A DNA stretch of 64,000 bases from the NCBI GenBank assembly GCA_002104905.1, contig MCFE01000218.1:60719-124718 (forward strand). The letters run 5' to 3'. Source of the DNA: Basidiobolus meristosporus CBS 931.73 (lineage: Eukaryota; Basidiobolomycota; Basidiobolomycetes; Basidiobolales; Basidiobolaceae). Below, piece by piece: positions 40,137 to 51,546 of this stretch; within the stretch, counting starts at the first letter, position 1, and every line of letters begins with the position of its first letter. The position numbers and the translations under genes are program-made. The notes beneath the pieces were generated by a model. It saw only the letters and a list, made by a program, of their open reading frames with translations, was not told where the DNA came from and searched no databases.

Positions 40137-41614
40137 ATGCCGCAGCTTCATATTCTACAGCACAAAAGGTTATTACAGTATACACGTCAAAATGGCAGCT
40201 AAACCCCAAGCTAACTGTGTGGAACTGAAATAGTTGGCATGTCTACAACCAAGAGAATCGCGACAGGGTGAGTCGCGATGAAGAAAAGGCTCGCCAAGAA
40301 GAGGAGGAGAAAGAGAAGAAAATCGTAAAAGCGGTAGGCACATGGCTGGCGAAACTTGTTGGAAATCCCTCCCCTCTGACCCATGTTCTACGTGGAATAT
40401 TCGAATTAAGGAAAGTGAGCATAGATTGGCTTTGTTGAGAAAGAAAGCCCAAGAAAGATTGCAATCCACAGCAGGAGGGAACACCCCCGAAATCCAATCA
40501 ACTGTCACCTCGTCTTCTCCGTCGCGTACTGTCGTTGCTACGACACCCATTCAAGTGACCAAGGAAGAGGAAGAAAGAGGCTCAAAACCTTTGACTAAGC
40601 AGATAGCTACTTCCTCGCAGCCCAAACCCGAACATATAAACTTCTGGGCCGATTACGAAAAGGTATCCATGGATGGAGAATAGCCAAGTAGTTCGGTCTA
40701 CTAATGTCTTCCTTGAAGAAATCCGTAGTCACCAGCAAAGGAAATCCGGAATACGAGGCAGACAAGAAAAAGGAACAGGATAAATGGGATCGACAGATCA
40801 CGAAGTATTTAGGCGATGTCGTAAAAGGTTTTGAATGCTTTTGGTGGGCTTCATTAATTACACATACCGTTTTCTGACTCAGTATCTGTTCTGGCTGTGA
40901 CAGGGAAAGAACCTTGGTATGCAAAACAGTCCGTCTCTCATGATACTGTAGAGTAAGTTGATAGTAGGCAGCTCAAGCTGAAGAGCTCATTGTTAACCAC
41001 GCCCACAGACACTACGACGGAAGCCAAAAAAGCCGACAGGACCCGCTCTCAAGCATCAACAAATTCGTTGCCAAGAAAAAAAGCGATAAAGAGCATCAGG
41101 AGATGGAGCTTCTGAAGCAAACCATCGAAAGGGAGAGACGATCGAAGTAAGTGGCCCTTTTCCATGGTAACCCTTTTGTATGGACCGGTTACTAAGGAAA
41201 CACCCCAACAGAAGAAGGTCAGAAGGTAGTGCAAACAAACGCGATAGAGAGGATGGTCACAAATCGAAGAAAGAGAAGAAATCCAAGCACAAGCACAAGC
41301 ACAGCTCAAAAAGTTCCAGCAAATCTGAGGTAATCCAAACAAACCTGCCTAGCATAGTCCACCATCGGTCAGCAGCCTCCAGTACTGACCCTTGAATTCA
41401 CCAGAAAACAATCTACTCGCCGGAGATACAGAAGCTGCGTGACGAATGGTACCAAAAGGAAAAGCAAAGACGTGAGCGTGCGGAGAGGCTCCTTGAGTAT
41501 GAGAAAAGTAGCCGGCCCAGAGGACGATACTATTCTCAGTACAATCCACACGAAGAAAGAAACTCTAGACACCAAGAAGGCGGCTCATCAAGGCATAGCA
41601 GCCAGCGGCGATAA
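40137..41614 (+). CDS. CIR_N-domain protein, LENG1 (leukocyte receptor cluster member 1)-like, eight exons
   Basis: Exons 40137-40168, 40234-40333, 40411-40662, 40719-40827, 40904-40952, 41009-41146, 41212-41329 and 41405-41614; all seven introns are GT-AG, 56-77 nt, and a CTAAC branch site is visible in the first. The joined frame gives 335 residues. It begins MPQLHILQHKSWHVYN, followed by QENRDRVSRDEEKARQEEEEKEKK and RLALLRKKAQ: this is the CIR_N domain with the diagnostic SWH and N..RV.RDE. The middle carries NFWADYEK and GKEPWYAKQ (the PWY block conserved in LENG1). Residues 250-290 are Lys/His/Ser-rich (KSKHKHKHSSKSSSKS), then a C-terminal charged helix SPEIQKLRDEWYQKEKQRRERAERLL and an Arg-rich end. 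Family members are nuclear and associated with splicing or transcription; the precise role is not known. Confidence 0.88.
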
Positions 41615-42431
41615 GCTCAACTAAGATTGTAAATGTACCATAAGATAAATAAACAAGCCATGTAGGGGGACTTGTCTAGGAAATGGCTGGTGTCTGGAAT
41701 TAATCTGCATTAACCTTGTAAACGATCTGTGCGGAACTTGAATCAATCACTCGATACCACTGTGTGCTGGCAGTTGGATAGATCGCGATGTTGGCGCACT
41801 CTGCCAGAGTCTGCATTTAGCTGCCGAATCCCACCACCAGCGGATGTGGGGTTGAGGTGGACACTGGCGATTGATTACTTGTCGGATATTGCTGATATGT
41901 AATGAATCGTCATATGCCTGACCATTGAGGAAAAGGCGTACATCATGGCTGCTGGCGATGCTGTGTTCGGCAATATTGTAAGAAACGTTCACGGAAGAGC
42001 ACGCTCTCTCGGTTAGGATAGTGTATGGAGAGTAGACCTGCATCTCGTAGGCTGATGAAGCTCAGTCTAAATTAAAAACGCCCCATTGATAGATTATTTT
42101 CAGCTACTGTAACACACATTGACGCATTGGAACAGGTCCTGGCCTGCCATTGGCCATACGGCGGTGGGGACTTTTCACTATTGATTATGGTTCCAAAAAT
42201 AGCCTATCATTCGCAGCGGCTATGGCCGTTTTTGGAGAGGGTCTGAATTACCGCCAATTCAACTTACTTTATTGCAAATTAAGAAGCGCACACCCGGATC
42301 TCAATGATAGATAAGTACGCTCATCTAATGAGGAAACCGCTGCTCTCCGCTTATAACTATCCGACTTTGTCCTCAGGGGTTTCCTCGCTATTCTTTGATT
42401 GTATTATACCGCACTGCCGAAGTTGCCCTCC
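41615..42431. other. Intergenic between LENG1-type gene and glycosyltransferase
   Basis: 3' UTR of the upstream gene (polyadenylation-like 'aataaac' near 41648) and promoter of the downstream gene. The 98-codon minus ORF (41747-42043) has no recognisable domain. Confidence 0.5.
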
Positions 42432-43754
42432 ATGTTCATAAGCAATCTAGGAATCTCTAGACCAAGAAAATTGTTTCTATATATCACGGTGGTCACGCTT
42501 TGTTTCCTGTCCTATTACGCACTGACCCATGTGTACAGATTTGAGTCCCCAAACTCCCTGCATGACCTACCAGGCGAGAGGCCTCTAGGCCCCATCGAAC
42601 ATGTCCCACATGCACCCATAGCTGATGACACGGACATCCTCATGCCAGGTCATTTCGACTTTCAGCAAGACCGTAGAGTTCCGGCCAACTACATTGCCAA
42701 CTTGACCTTAATCATGGATGAGTGTGATATGAAGAAGGTGTCTGTTAGCGAATGCTTGGACTATATTCAGAAGAACCAACGCGCATACATGTATCTCTCA
42801 AATCCTAACGCCGAGCTTACCTCGTCTGCGTGCCCGGAGAACGACCCAATGCTCTTTCATATCTATTGGAAGGGACCGTTCACTGACAAGCTCTCCCTAA
42901 CCATCAAATCTTTCCTGTACTCTCAGCCCTTGGAGTGCTCCAGACTATGGGTTTGGATGGATTCGTGGGGATCCAAGGAGGATCTGGAGACCAACGAGTT
43001 CTCCTCACCCTTGCTCGAGTTCTCTTCCAATGTGGAGTTCAAACAGTGGTCTCTGGAAGACGAGGTCAAGAAGAGCCCGGACTTTGCCAACCTCTCCCCC
43101 AAAGCCGTCAAAACAGTAGCATACAGCGACATGGTTCGTTTCGTGGTGTTGAATTTGTACGGTGGTTTGTATCACGATGCCGATGTGTTATTCCTTCGTG
43201 ATTACCGACCCCTCTACTACGCACCTGAGGCATTTGCTTATCAATGGAGCTACACCCCCAAGTTTAACACGGCCATCTTCCGTATGCGTGCCAACAGTAC
43301 CGTAAGCAGATGGTTGGTGAACCGTGCGATTGCCAACGGGTCTTTCCATCCTGAGAACATCAACCAGTACCTGAGCGAATGGAACAACAAATTCACCGAG
43401 TTTCCCGAGAAGCCCGAGCTTCTGATGCTTCCACTTGCCCTCTTCGACCCCTTATGGCTGAAGAATGACGACCACCAGCGGGGCAAGAAGCTGCTGCCAA
43501 ATCTGAACAAGTTCACCGATGCGTTCGATTCGGCGAAGGTGGAGGGAGAGTTCGATTTGTTACTGGACGACGAGATGCCTGAAAGGGAGTTCGAGAACTT
43601 CTTCCCTGGAGCATGGTCATACCACTGGCACAACAACTGGAAAACCCCAATCGCCAAGGGGTCCTGGATGGGTGTGCTGCTTAAATCCTTTGACGACTTC
43701 CTTTACAACGAAGGCCGCAATTATTACGGGGAGGCTTTTGAAAAGTCCGAGTAA
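42432..43754 (+). CDS. Type II membrane glycosyltransferase with DXD sugar-binding motif
   Basis: 440 residues, single exon; ATG at 42432 is chosen because the only in-frame codon further upstream used as a start is TTG. Residues 14-35 (LFLYITVVTLCFLSYYALTHVY) form one membrane anchor after a short cytosolic N-terminus, so the enzyme probably sits in the Golgi. The catalytic region resembles the Gly_transf_sug (DXD) / Gb3-synthase-like group: LFHIYWKGPFTDKLSLTIKSFL, VAYSDMVRFVVLNLYGGLYHDADVLFLRDYRPL with the DAD motif, and SYHWHNNWK near the C-terminus, where a conserved His follows the acceptor site. Donor and acceptor cannot be inferred. GC-rich codon use like its neighbours; no close functional partner nearby. 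Confidence 0.85.
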   Translation: MFISNLGISRPRKLFLYITVVTLCFLSYYALTHVYRFESPNSLHDLPGERPLGPIEHVPHAPIADDTDILMPGHFDFQQDRRVPANYIANLTLIMDECDMKKVSVSECLDYIQKNQRAYMYLSNPNAELTSSACPENDPMLFHIYWKGPFTDKLSLTIKSFLYSQPLECSRLWVWMDSWGSKEDLETNEFSSPLLEFSSNVEFKQWSLEDEVKKSPDFANLSPKAVKTVAYSDMVRFVVLNLYGGLYHDADVLFLRDYRPLYYAPEAFAYQWSYTPKFNTAIFRMRANSTVSRWLVNRAIANGSFHPENINQYLSEWNNKFTEFPEKPELLMLPLALFDPLWLKNDDHQRGKKLLPNLNKFTDAFDSAKVEGEFDLLLDDEMPEREFENFFPGAWSYHWHNNWKTPIAKGSWMGVLLKSFDDFLYNEGRNYYGEAFEKSE

Positions 43755-45959
43755 CCACCGCATACCCAGTTCCTCGGAGACGGGACGCTTCATGTAATTT
43801 ATGGACAAATCCAGCTGCGAGTGTGGACTATTTTGACCCGCTAATGCTTGTGCTGTTGAATAGCCCTATTGCAGCTTCGAAGGTTGTGATGCCATACCCA
43901 ATACACAAACCCAATACACCCTGTTGAGCTTTACGCGTATAATGCCAATTTTGAGCAATAACCAAAATAAACCTGAATGAGATTGGATCTGAGGCAGTTT
44001 GAGTTTCAAGAGCTAGGGGGGCTTGATTGGTCGAAATCCGAATTGCTGCGTTACTTGGGTGGAACAGCTCGTTGCATCCCCAGAGTAGCAGATTCAAACA
44101 GCCTTGAATGGAAGATTCATGAGCTCCCTGATTTCTCTTGTGGTTTACCAATCGCCATCAGGCATTTTGGGGTGATCAGTAATTGGTCATCACCCACACA
44201 CATCACCTAATGGATGATTTCGTACACATCTCACCAACATCGGATATTGTGCCTACCTCAATGCTAGCAGCTGAGTAGAAGCCAGTTAGTGGGGTTGGCT
44301 AGGCCAGGTCTCCAACTCTGTCCATAATGCGTGAAGGAGAAGGGTGCGGCAGCCATTCTGTAGCAAATAGCACCTGGACGAAAGTGGGTTGGGCCGCCAC
44401 TGGTGGCACTACCATGACGATGGAGCTGCAGAATCATTATGGTTTGTGTGGCCCATTAATATCTTGTAGGATTTTTTAATGGACACCATCAGAATACCAT
44501 ATGAAGATCAGCTAGAATCCAACAATTAGGCTTACACCTTATAAAGAATGAGGGCTGGAGGCCATATTTAAGCGTAATAATCCATGCAATACGTAGACCG
44601 TTGTATACACCCTCATATACACTTCTTGTACAAGGTATAAAGCCCAACCGATAGCTTTCACAGGCCCGTATGGAAAAGGTACGAATACCATCAAAAACCC
44701 AAGAAAATCCAATCGCGGGATTTTTACTGATAGATCTGATAGCTGGATGCTCATTTACCAAAGAGCTTACAAGACAGCAGTTACGGTGTTGCAAGTTAGA
44801 GCAACCACCTTCCGGATTGCAGGATGCTGCATATCCCTACTCTATCACCAAGTCGTTGCCTGGCATTTCAAAAATTGGCCGGGTGCATCAGTGCAGTGGA
44901 TTTTTAAGGGAACAAGATAATATCTGCTGATACACATCATCATGTCCAAGTTTCAAATCCCATTTGCCTCAGGCCGACGGCCAGCTGCCTCATTAATGCT
45001 GCTTCCTACCTTTGAGGGGCTTATTCGAGCAGGCTGCCATTGACCCTGAATGATCTAGTCCAAATCCCACGTGTTCCGGTTCTTTGTCGGTCATTGGGAT
45101 TCTATGCATTTGTATGGCCAGGCCGCAGAAACGGTACTGAATGGATCTCGCCCATTGTAATGACTGGCGCATTGATGACTTGTGCCAGACCCCAGCCGCC
45201 ACCTGGACAGATGAATCATTCACTCGGGTCGGGCTGATTGATGATTAAGTTCCAACAGTTGGGCTGTAGGGCCATTTGAGACCCAGTTCCTCCAAGGTTC
45301 GTGTGGCGCCTGCTTACGCCATATTGCAATTATGTAGATCACGTATTTCTGGTTTGGGTGCTACAAGTAAACCATCCTAATGCGTGCCGAATTGGATTCA
45401 GTAAAAGTGAGTCTCTTTCCTCAGGTACACAGGCCTCATTAGCGAGTATCCGCAATTCATTGAAGCCCGACGGCAAATGAAGTGCAGCCATTGTTCCATT
45501 CACCATGCTGTCACTCTGCTGAGGATTAGGGGGTGGCATTCTTAGGCCCATCAGTATCAAACCCATAATTGGGCTCAACTAGCACTGAACGCAGGGGAGG
45601 GATGGATGTCTTTTTGTGCTAGTGAATTCACTTTTTGCATCGATATTCACAGCCGATTGTTTGGAGAACAATGGTCCCCACAGAGCCATTCATATCCCGG
45701 CTTGGCTTCCTACTCGGTGTGCAGTGCCAATAATATACCTCCGCCGTGGCATATGATCTAATTTGGGACGGACTTGCAAGCTAGGTAACGATTGTTGCCG
45801 AAACATCGGAGGTTTCATTACTCTTGAGCATCATGTAGTGAAGGAGTTCGCAGAATCAATGATGCTCCTCTCCTCTGAAAGTAGTATTTAACGAGCAGAA
45901 CCCATCTGCACTACATTCGTTCACTTCTCTATTTTCCTAACAGGACAAGGGATACCATC
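43755..45959. other. 2.2-kb intergenic region: no gene recognised
   Basis: Several short ORFs on both strands (longest 107 codons, 43828-44151 minus) with no domain, signal peptide or consistent upstream signal. No TE signature was identified. The last 80 bp are the promoter and leader of the cysteine-rich gene. Confidence 0.45.
45884..45892 (+). promoter_or_regulatory. TATA-like box of the cysteine-rich secreted protein gene
   Basis: 'gtatttaac' about 70 bp upstream of the ATG at 45960. A similar spacing is seen at other genes of this island. Confidence 0.45.
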
Positions 45960-46175
45960 ATGAAGACATTTTTCTTGCTGCTGTCCTTTGTAATCGCATC
46001 CGGTGCTCAGAAATGCCCAACAAGTTGCCAGAATAGGACCTGCCCTAAAGGCTGGGATTGTAAGCCATCTGTGGGCCCGGATGCGGGATGTATGATGTGT
46101 TGTCCACAGTGTGCTCTTGCGAAGCCCATACGCTGCGAGGTGGCATGTATCTTATGCTGCAAGGGCAGGAAATAG
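45960..46175 (+). CDS. Small cysteine-rich secreted protein
   Basis: 71 residues, ATG at 45960, single exon. Residues 1-16 (MKTFFLLLSFVIASGA) form a clear signal peptide with a likely cleavage after SGA. The 55-residue mature part has 12 cysteines, including two CC pairs (MMCCPQC, ILCCKGRK at the very C-terminus) and two CxxxC-type spacings, enough for six disulphides. The mature protein ends in basic residues. I do not recognise the family; the Cys-rich, small, secreted layout is shared by fungal effectors, antimicrobial or surface-active proteins and metal-binding proteins. A TATA-like motif and a pyrimidine-rich leader precede it. It lies in a gene-poor flank of the island next to a decayed transposon. 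Confidence 0.75.
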   Translation: MKTFFLLLSFVIASGAQKCPTSCQNRTCPKGWDCKPSVGPDAGCMMCCPQCALAKPIRCEVACILCCKGRK

Positions 46176-46784
46176 TGCTGTCGCTCTACCTGAAGCATGT
46201 GATATCATTATTGTTGTTTCACGCAATTCTTGTCTTGTCAGAAATAAATCCAAAGCGCACCTACCATAGACAGCTTCCTCTTTTGTGATTGTGAATTTGC
46301 ATTCGCCACAATCATCGTATCTGACTGGCAGCCGCCACCGAACATACCGTTCTTTCATCAAAAACGTAATGTCTAACTTGGCCTTGGCAACGGAATTCTG
46401 TTACTGCAGGATATGATCCGTACACTTGACAGCCTAGAACAACCATAAGCATCAATAGTCCAAAGTGGCACTGAGAAGAACTGAGGGCAACCGATAAAGA
46501 GTGGATACTGAAGTATAGCAGATACCGTATTACTTGCTCAAAGCTTGGTGTCCTTGTGAATACCCACCCAGGATTCTTCCAAAAAAGCAAGCTCAAGATC
46601 CATGTCAACTACAACTGTGACAGGTACAGGTTTTCTTATATTATGGATAAGCGGCAGGATCTTGATGCTCCTACTGGATGTACCGTTACTGATTGCACTA
46701 CTCCATGGAACTTTTCAGAATGGGGATTAGGGTTGGTGCTATAAGCAAGCTGGAAAATATATTGTTTCTAGCCATTGAAGCCAG
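46176..46784. other. Intergenic: no gene recognised
   Basis: Follows the cysteine-rich gene. ORFs at 46312-46608 (minus) and 46556-46744 (plus) lack recognisable domains. Confidence 0.45.
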
Positions 46785-47360
46785 GCTATTTACTTTCCGA
46801 GACTTTGTGAACAATAGGAAATCTATGTGAAAAAGTCAGAAGACCATATTGAAAGGTATGAATAACATCAAAAATGCAGAAACAACATGATTTCGAAACT
46901 TCTGACAGGGTGATACCCATTGGATAACTCTGCCCATTGTGCCAGCAAAAGCCACCACTCTTGAGAAGTGCAGGTGTATCTCTTGGGTAGATTACCATAT
47001 GTGCTTTCTCATGATGGCTATTTGCTAGGACTCTGCTGAACAATTGACAGAGCCCCTCCATTAGTGATTACAGAGCCAGGTAGAAGATGCCCAATAGGAT
47101 TTCTCTTGGGTTGGGGTATCAAAGGGGATATGGTAAATATTTGTCACCATACCGGTGACACTGAATGAGGTTATAGCCTTGAATAACTCTGTAATACATC
47201 CCGAATGAATGTAGGATGGAAAAGATACGTCTGGATCCAACATTTACTAGCCGGGTAGTGAGCATGGTGTCCTCGTGGCAAAGCTATTTGCCCTCTACTG
47301 CACCAATAGCATTTGAACCGGCCTTTATCAATGAGCCGGAGCAATGGTATCTTCATCCAG
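46785..47360 (-). mobile_element. Ancient tnp2-type transposase relic
   Basis: On the minus strand, HHEKAHMVIYPRDTPALLKSGGFCWHNGQSYP near 46925-47020 aligns with the tnp2 signature of copy B (HHIKAHVIICIGDTSTISKIAGISGHNG). Upstream, 47168-47356 has CYWCSRGQIALPRGHH and may be another part. Strongly diverged from the copies in 1-24 kb, so an old insertion in the gene island. Confidence 0.5.
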
Positions 47361-48900
47361 ATATGTATAGGAAAACCATCTTTTATCGGGCCCTGTTCAC
47401 CATAGAGTCGTCTACATGCCGGCGAAAATCACCAACATCACCGATTCCTACTGCGAGCCGCTACCGTAGACTTTTATGAATAGGTGTTCACCGACCAACA
47501 ACCTTCAAAGCTACGAAACCGTATTTGTTGAGATAAAGTTTTGAACTGAATGCTAATGCCAAAGGTGATATCCTTCGGTAGACATATATCAGTCTGTGGT
47601 GGATAGCTTGGAGTGCGTCACTACACGTTGAGTAATAAATGGGTAAGCAACCGGTAGACACTAACCAAGGCACAAAACGGAGCCAGGAATTGCTGCATGG
47701 CGCAGCGATCTTTGGAACTGGGGTTTTTACTGCAATCCAAATCTTCGGGCACCTCCTACTAGTCACGATTAATCGTGTAGGACCACCAGTCACTTTGAGC
47801 CATCTGGATCATCCAAACCATGCCAATCAGTCACATATATCTAAGACGAACTCCACCCAGTGCTTACGTCAATTCTATCGGGGAAAATCAAGCTGACAAC
47901 GTTGTAGTGAAGGTTACTGGCCGTCAATATAGATGTGCTCTCGTAATCGATTGCGACCTAACTTTGTGACTGCTAGTCAGCCTGTATCCAAGAAATAATG
48001 AGCTCCAGCGTTGTTGATCCCAGGAGTTGATGTCATGAAAAGTACGAGCAACATGGGAATAGGCGTGTAACACAAGTGTGAATTCAATAGAAGGGCCATC
48101 AAACCGGCAAATAAGTAGGATTCCTTGAGGAATGCTATCGAATGGGGCTTCGAATTTCCCTCAGCTGCGGTGGTTAATAGTCATCATTAAGTCTGTTCAA
48201 ATGTTCGGTGAGCGGGTTCTCAATAGAAGAGATCTCCCTAGAAATCCCTTCCTAATGGTATACACAAGCAATGCCCTCTGGATTCTCAGCACTCGCGCTG
48301 TTGGATACAAACTGGGGCATGGCGGTGCATACAGGGTTTCCTAGGCTGTGGCCACTGTAATGGGCAACCATATAAAACCCCTTATAGCGAATCCACTCCG
48401 CAGCCTTTCAGGCACCGGCTTTATCCACAACTCGGATTTTGGTCAGATCAGTGCTTGCTTGAAGTACAGACTCGTCAAGCCAGACAAAAGCGGAGATTTC
48501 CAAGCACATATGATTTTAAGCCATTCATTTTCCAACAATCTACTTCGCCACCAATCGAATCGATTGCTTGGTGCACCTCCGTGCACATACTGGCAGTCTG
48601 GTATTTAGTTCTAGACGGTGCGTCTGGTCAGTACGGTGATCCGAAATCCGAAATGTACCTGGGATAGTACTTTTCCTTTGATTTGAAATCCACTCGTGTG
48701 GTCCAATAATATTGGCTGAAGCAGGGCCGACCAATCAGTCACGTGACTCCGAGTCATTAGTAATGCAGTAGGACATCACTAGCTATTTGATGATGTGCTG
48801 TTTCACCCACCAAACACTATGCCAGGTAGATCAAGATATATCCCGTAGGATTCCCACGGTTGGCTCAGGATGGTTGGTAATGCTCCTAGTGGCGAATAGA
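47361..48900. other. Intergenic: no gene supported
   Basis: ORFs on both strands up to 101 codons without recognisable domains. A minus-strand stretch near 48500 (AFVWLDESVLQAS) is faintly like a Tc1-type transposase but too short and broken to call. Confidence 0.4.
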
Positions 48901-48908
48901 TATAAAAG
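48901..48908 (+). promoter_or_regulatory. TATA box of the metallo-beta-lactamase-fold gene
   Basis: TATAAAAG, 48 bp upstream of the ATG at 48949; supports that start over the longer upstream reading. Confidence 0.65.
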
Positions 48909-48948
48909 TCCGACTGCTTCTATTCGCTCACTAATATCTATTGAAGCA

Positions 48949-49919
48949 ATGGCCAATATCGATTCCACCAAACTGCCACTAATGTGCGTCACATGTGGCA
49001 CCCAGTTCCCCTCCTCGACGCAGGTGGAGTGTCCTATCTGTCTAGATGATCGTCAGTTTGTCCCTACCTCCGGCCAACAGTGGACAACATTGAAGGATCT
49101 GCAGGATACTCACCATAATGAGTTCAAGGCTTGTGCGAATGACAAGCGTATCTTTGGCATATGCACTTCGCCGAAATTCGCCATTGGCCAGCGTGGGATA
49201 CTGATCTGTACCCCGCAAGGAAACATTCTGTGGGATTGCATTTCTCTACTTGATAAGGAAACGGTCGATAGAATTAACGAGTTGGGGGGCCTCAAAGCAA
49301 TCGCGATATCCCACCCGCATTTCTATTCCAGGTGAGTGGCAAATCCATCAGTTGGCGAGAGCCGCTCTAACCTGTAGATTTCCATAGTATGGTCGAGTGG
49401 AGCAAAGCTTTTAACGATGTCCCGGTGTATGTCCACAAGCGGGACGAACAGTGGATTATGAACCCTGATAAGCGATTAACCCTTTGGGAAGGAGACTCCT
49501 TGAATCTTCTCGGAGGAGAGGCCAGAGTCGTCCGCTGTGGAGGCCACTTTGACGGCTCTTGCGTTTTGCATTGGGAAAACAGTATGTGGCGTTCGGTACA
49601 AAAGTTGATAACTCCATGATTGCTGATATTCCGTGTGTTGTTATCAATAGAGTTGTTTGTCGGTGACACCATTCATGTCGTACCCAACCGGAGTTTCGTG
49701 ACATTCATGTGGTCCTACCCTAACATGGTTCCTCTCTCTCCTGCTGCAATCAATCACATCTGGAGAGCAGTGAAGCCCTTGAGATTTGATGAGATCTATG
49801 GGATCTGGGATGGTGCTGAGATACTCCATGGTGCACGTGAGATAGTTCTTAAATCCGCGCAACGCTATATCAAGGCTGAGGACCATGACAGCGATCCTAT
49901 TCTTTTGGAGACTATTTGA
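48949..49919 (+). CDS. Metallo-beta-lactamase-fold hydrolase-like protein, three exons
   Basis: Exons 48949-49331, 49388-49581, 49651-49919; introns of 56 (GTGAGT..ATAG) and 69 nt (GTATGT..ATAG). Product 281 residues. Residues 10-45 hold a CxxC...CxxC zinc-ribbon-like start (CVTCGTQF..VECPICLDDRQFVP) followed by GQQWTTL, typical of one fungal MBL subfamily. The fold then shows GILICTPQGNILWDCISLL, ISHPHFYSSMVEWSKAF in the place of HxHxDH, GGHFDGSCVLHWEN with the third metal His, and VGDTIHVV with the bridging Asp. The Asp-His of HxHxDH is replaced, so one metal site may be missing; HPHFYS is, as I recall, normal in this subfamily. Substrate unknown. Function: probable hydrolase, cytosolic (no signal peptide). 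Confidence 0.85.
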
Positions 49920-51546
49920 GATTCCTTGATATGTGATATCACCGGATATTAGCCCATGGTTAGGTTGAAGTATGTGAGATTCTCCCAAACCAAACTTTGG
50001 ATTAAAGCTTAATGCCAGTGCTTTCAGCCAGTTTATCTTGATTCGATAGGTTGGTGCTGAGGAAAGACACTTTGTGGGATACAAACTAACAGCAGATATT
50101 CGATTATGTAACACCAAGTCAGGCTTGTGATCACTGCATTGTAAATGTACAAACACCAAATCACATCAGTCTGATGGGTTGATAATAGCGGAAATTTGGG
50201 TTAGTATCCTCGAAATATGGTGTGGGAACAAGGGATGTTTAGCCAACATATGTGTGAAAAAGGTTAAGGTACCGAGTTACCCTGCACGTTCCTTCGGCTC
50301 CCAATTAAAGATGGCAGTGCATGTTTACATTCTTCCATACAGATTTTGAATATACAGCCACTCTCCTGAACGCTAATGGGCTTTATACCTATGCAGGCTG
50401 GGGTGAGATCAACATGGTACACTATAGGTCGCATATAAGAGCTTTTTTGCCACACTCAAGCCCTTGGTCAGATGTTATTTTGTTCTTCAGAGACATGTTC
50501 AATTTGCTGATGTTTAGCAAACCAATGGGTCATGTAAAGCGCATCCAAAGTACTGCTGGCTGAGCAAAGGACCCCCTTACAAAACAGAATCTAGTTATCA
50601 GTGTTTGTGCGCACTGGGCTGAATGAGTTTTGAGTAATACTGGCAGCTATGGAGAGCCGCCGTAACTATTTCCTTAGACAGCCGCTGACCGAGAGATTTG
50701 TCTAGCTTGGGCTACAGTACATGGAAAGCGCTTCAATTCACAATGGCGAGATGGCTAAACTACGGGATGCAATTCTCAAAAGTAGCCTTGACGGGCATAT
50801 ACTTGTTGGGAGGCTCGATTGCCAAAATTGGGGCGCTGGATAAGTCATATATGCCCCAATAGGATTCCTTTTCAGATTTCGGTTCCATAATTGGAATTCT
50901 CTCCACAAATTATTTCCAAATTGTTACGATTGTTTAGCATGCTTGGTTGGAGGTATCCCAAGTTGAGACCATATAACGTATCAACAATAACTATATTCAC
51001 TGAATTATACAGTAAACGGGGCTAAGGTGCTTCAGTCAACATGTTCGCTGGTCAAAAGAAATGGGCATCTATTGAAAGCCAACAGGTACATATGTTTGCG
51101 ATGTACATATTCACGCACCCGTTACTGGAATATAGAGGTTTTTCATATGGTAGACCAGTGCCAAACTCCTCAACAACTAATGGGATATGCGGTATTCTTT
51201 ACTGCAGCATTCGGATAGCTGATCTAAGAAATGGATAAAGGTTGGTTACCAACTCGCATAGTTTGAGGCTGAAATTAAGTATGATGATAGGGCATAATAC
51301 TTGAAATCCAAATTGCTTTGGGCTTTTATGAGTATCCACGAGGTTCAAATACAGCTGTATGCAGCTTTGCCGATCTGACTATATTCCCAACAGCGGTCTC
51401 ACCGCAAAGTGCTTCCAAAGCTCACCTGAAAGATTAAAAGCGTGTATATTGATTGATGATAGTCATCAATGCTACTCAGAGATGAAGAAAAAATGGAGTT
51501 GACACTTGACCAATTGTTTAGAGGATCAGCAATATGCTTAGGACTG
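49920..51546. other. Intergenic with decayed sequence: no gene supported
   Basis: Becomes AT-rich after about 50.5 kb. Faint resemblance to tnp2 DNA near 51040-51110 ('ttgaaagccaa', 'atgtttgcgatgtacat'). ORFs of up to 171 codons (49644-50159, minus) overlap the MBL gene on the opposite strand and are shadows. Confidence 0.4.

Noticed and set aside
40192-40233. ATG at 40192 as start of the LENG1-like gene
   Set aside because: Its frame closes after 13 codons; the region holds a CTAAC branch site and TAG acceptor, and the upstream 32-nt exon supplies the conserved N-terminus.
43250-43657. Minus-strand 135-codon ORF within the glycosyltransferase
   Set aside because: Shadow of the well-supported 440-residue plus-strand gene.
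48340-48600. Minus-strand stretch resembling a Tc1/mariner transposase (VWLDES...)
   Set aside because: Only about 20 residues look similar, with stops nearby and no second catalytic region or terminal repeats.
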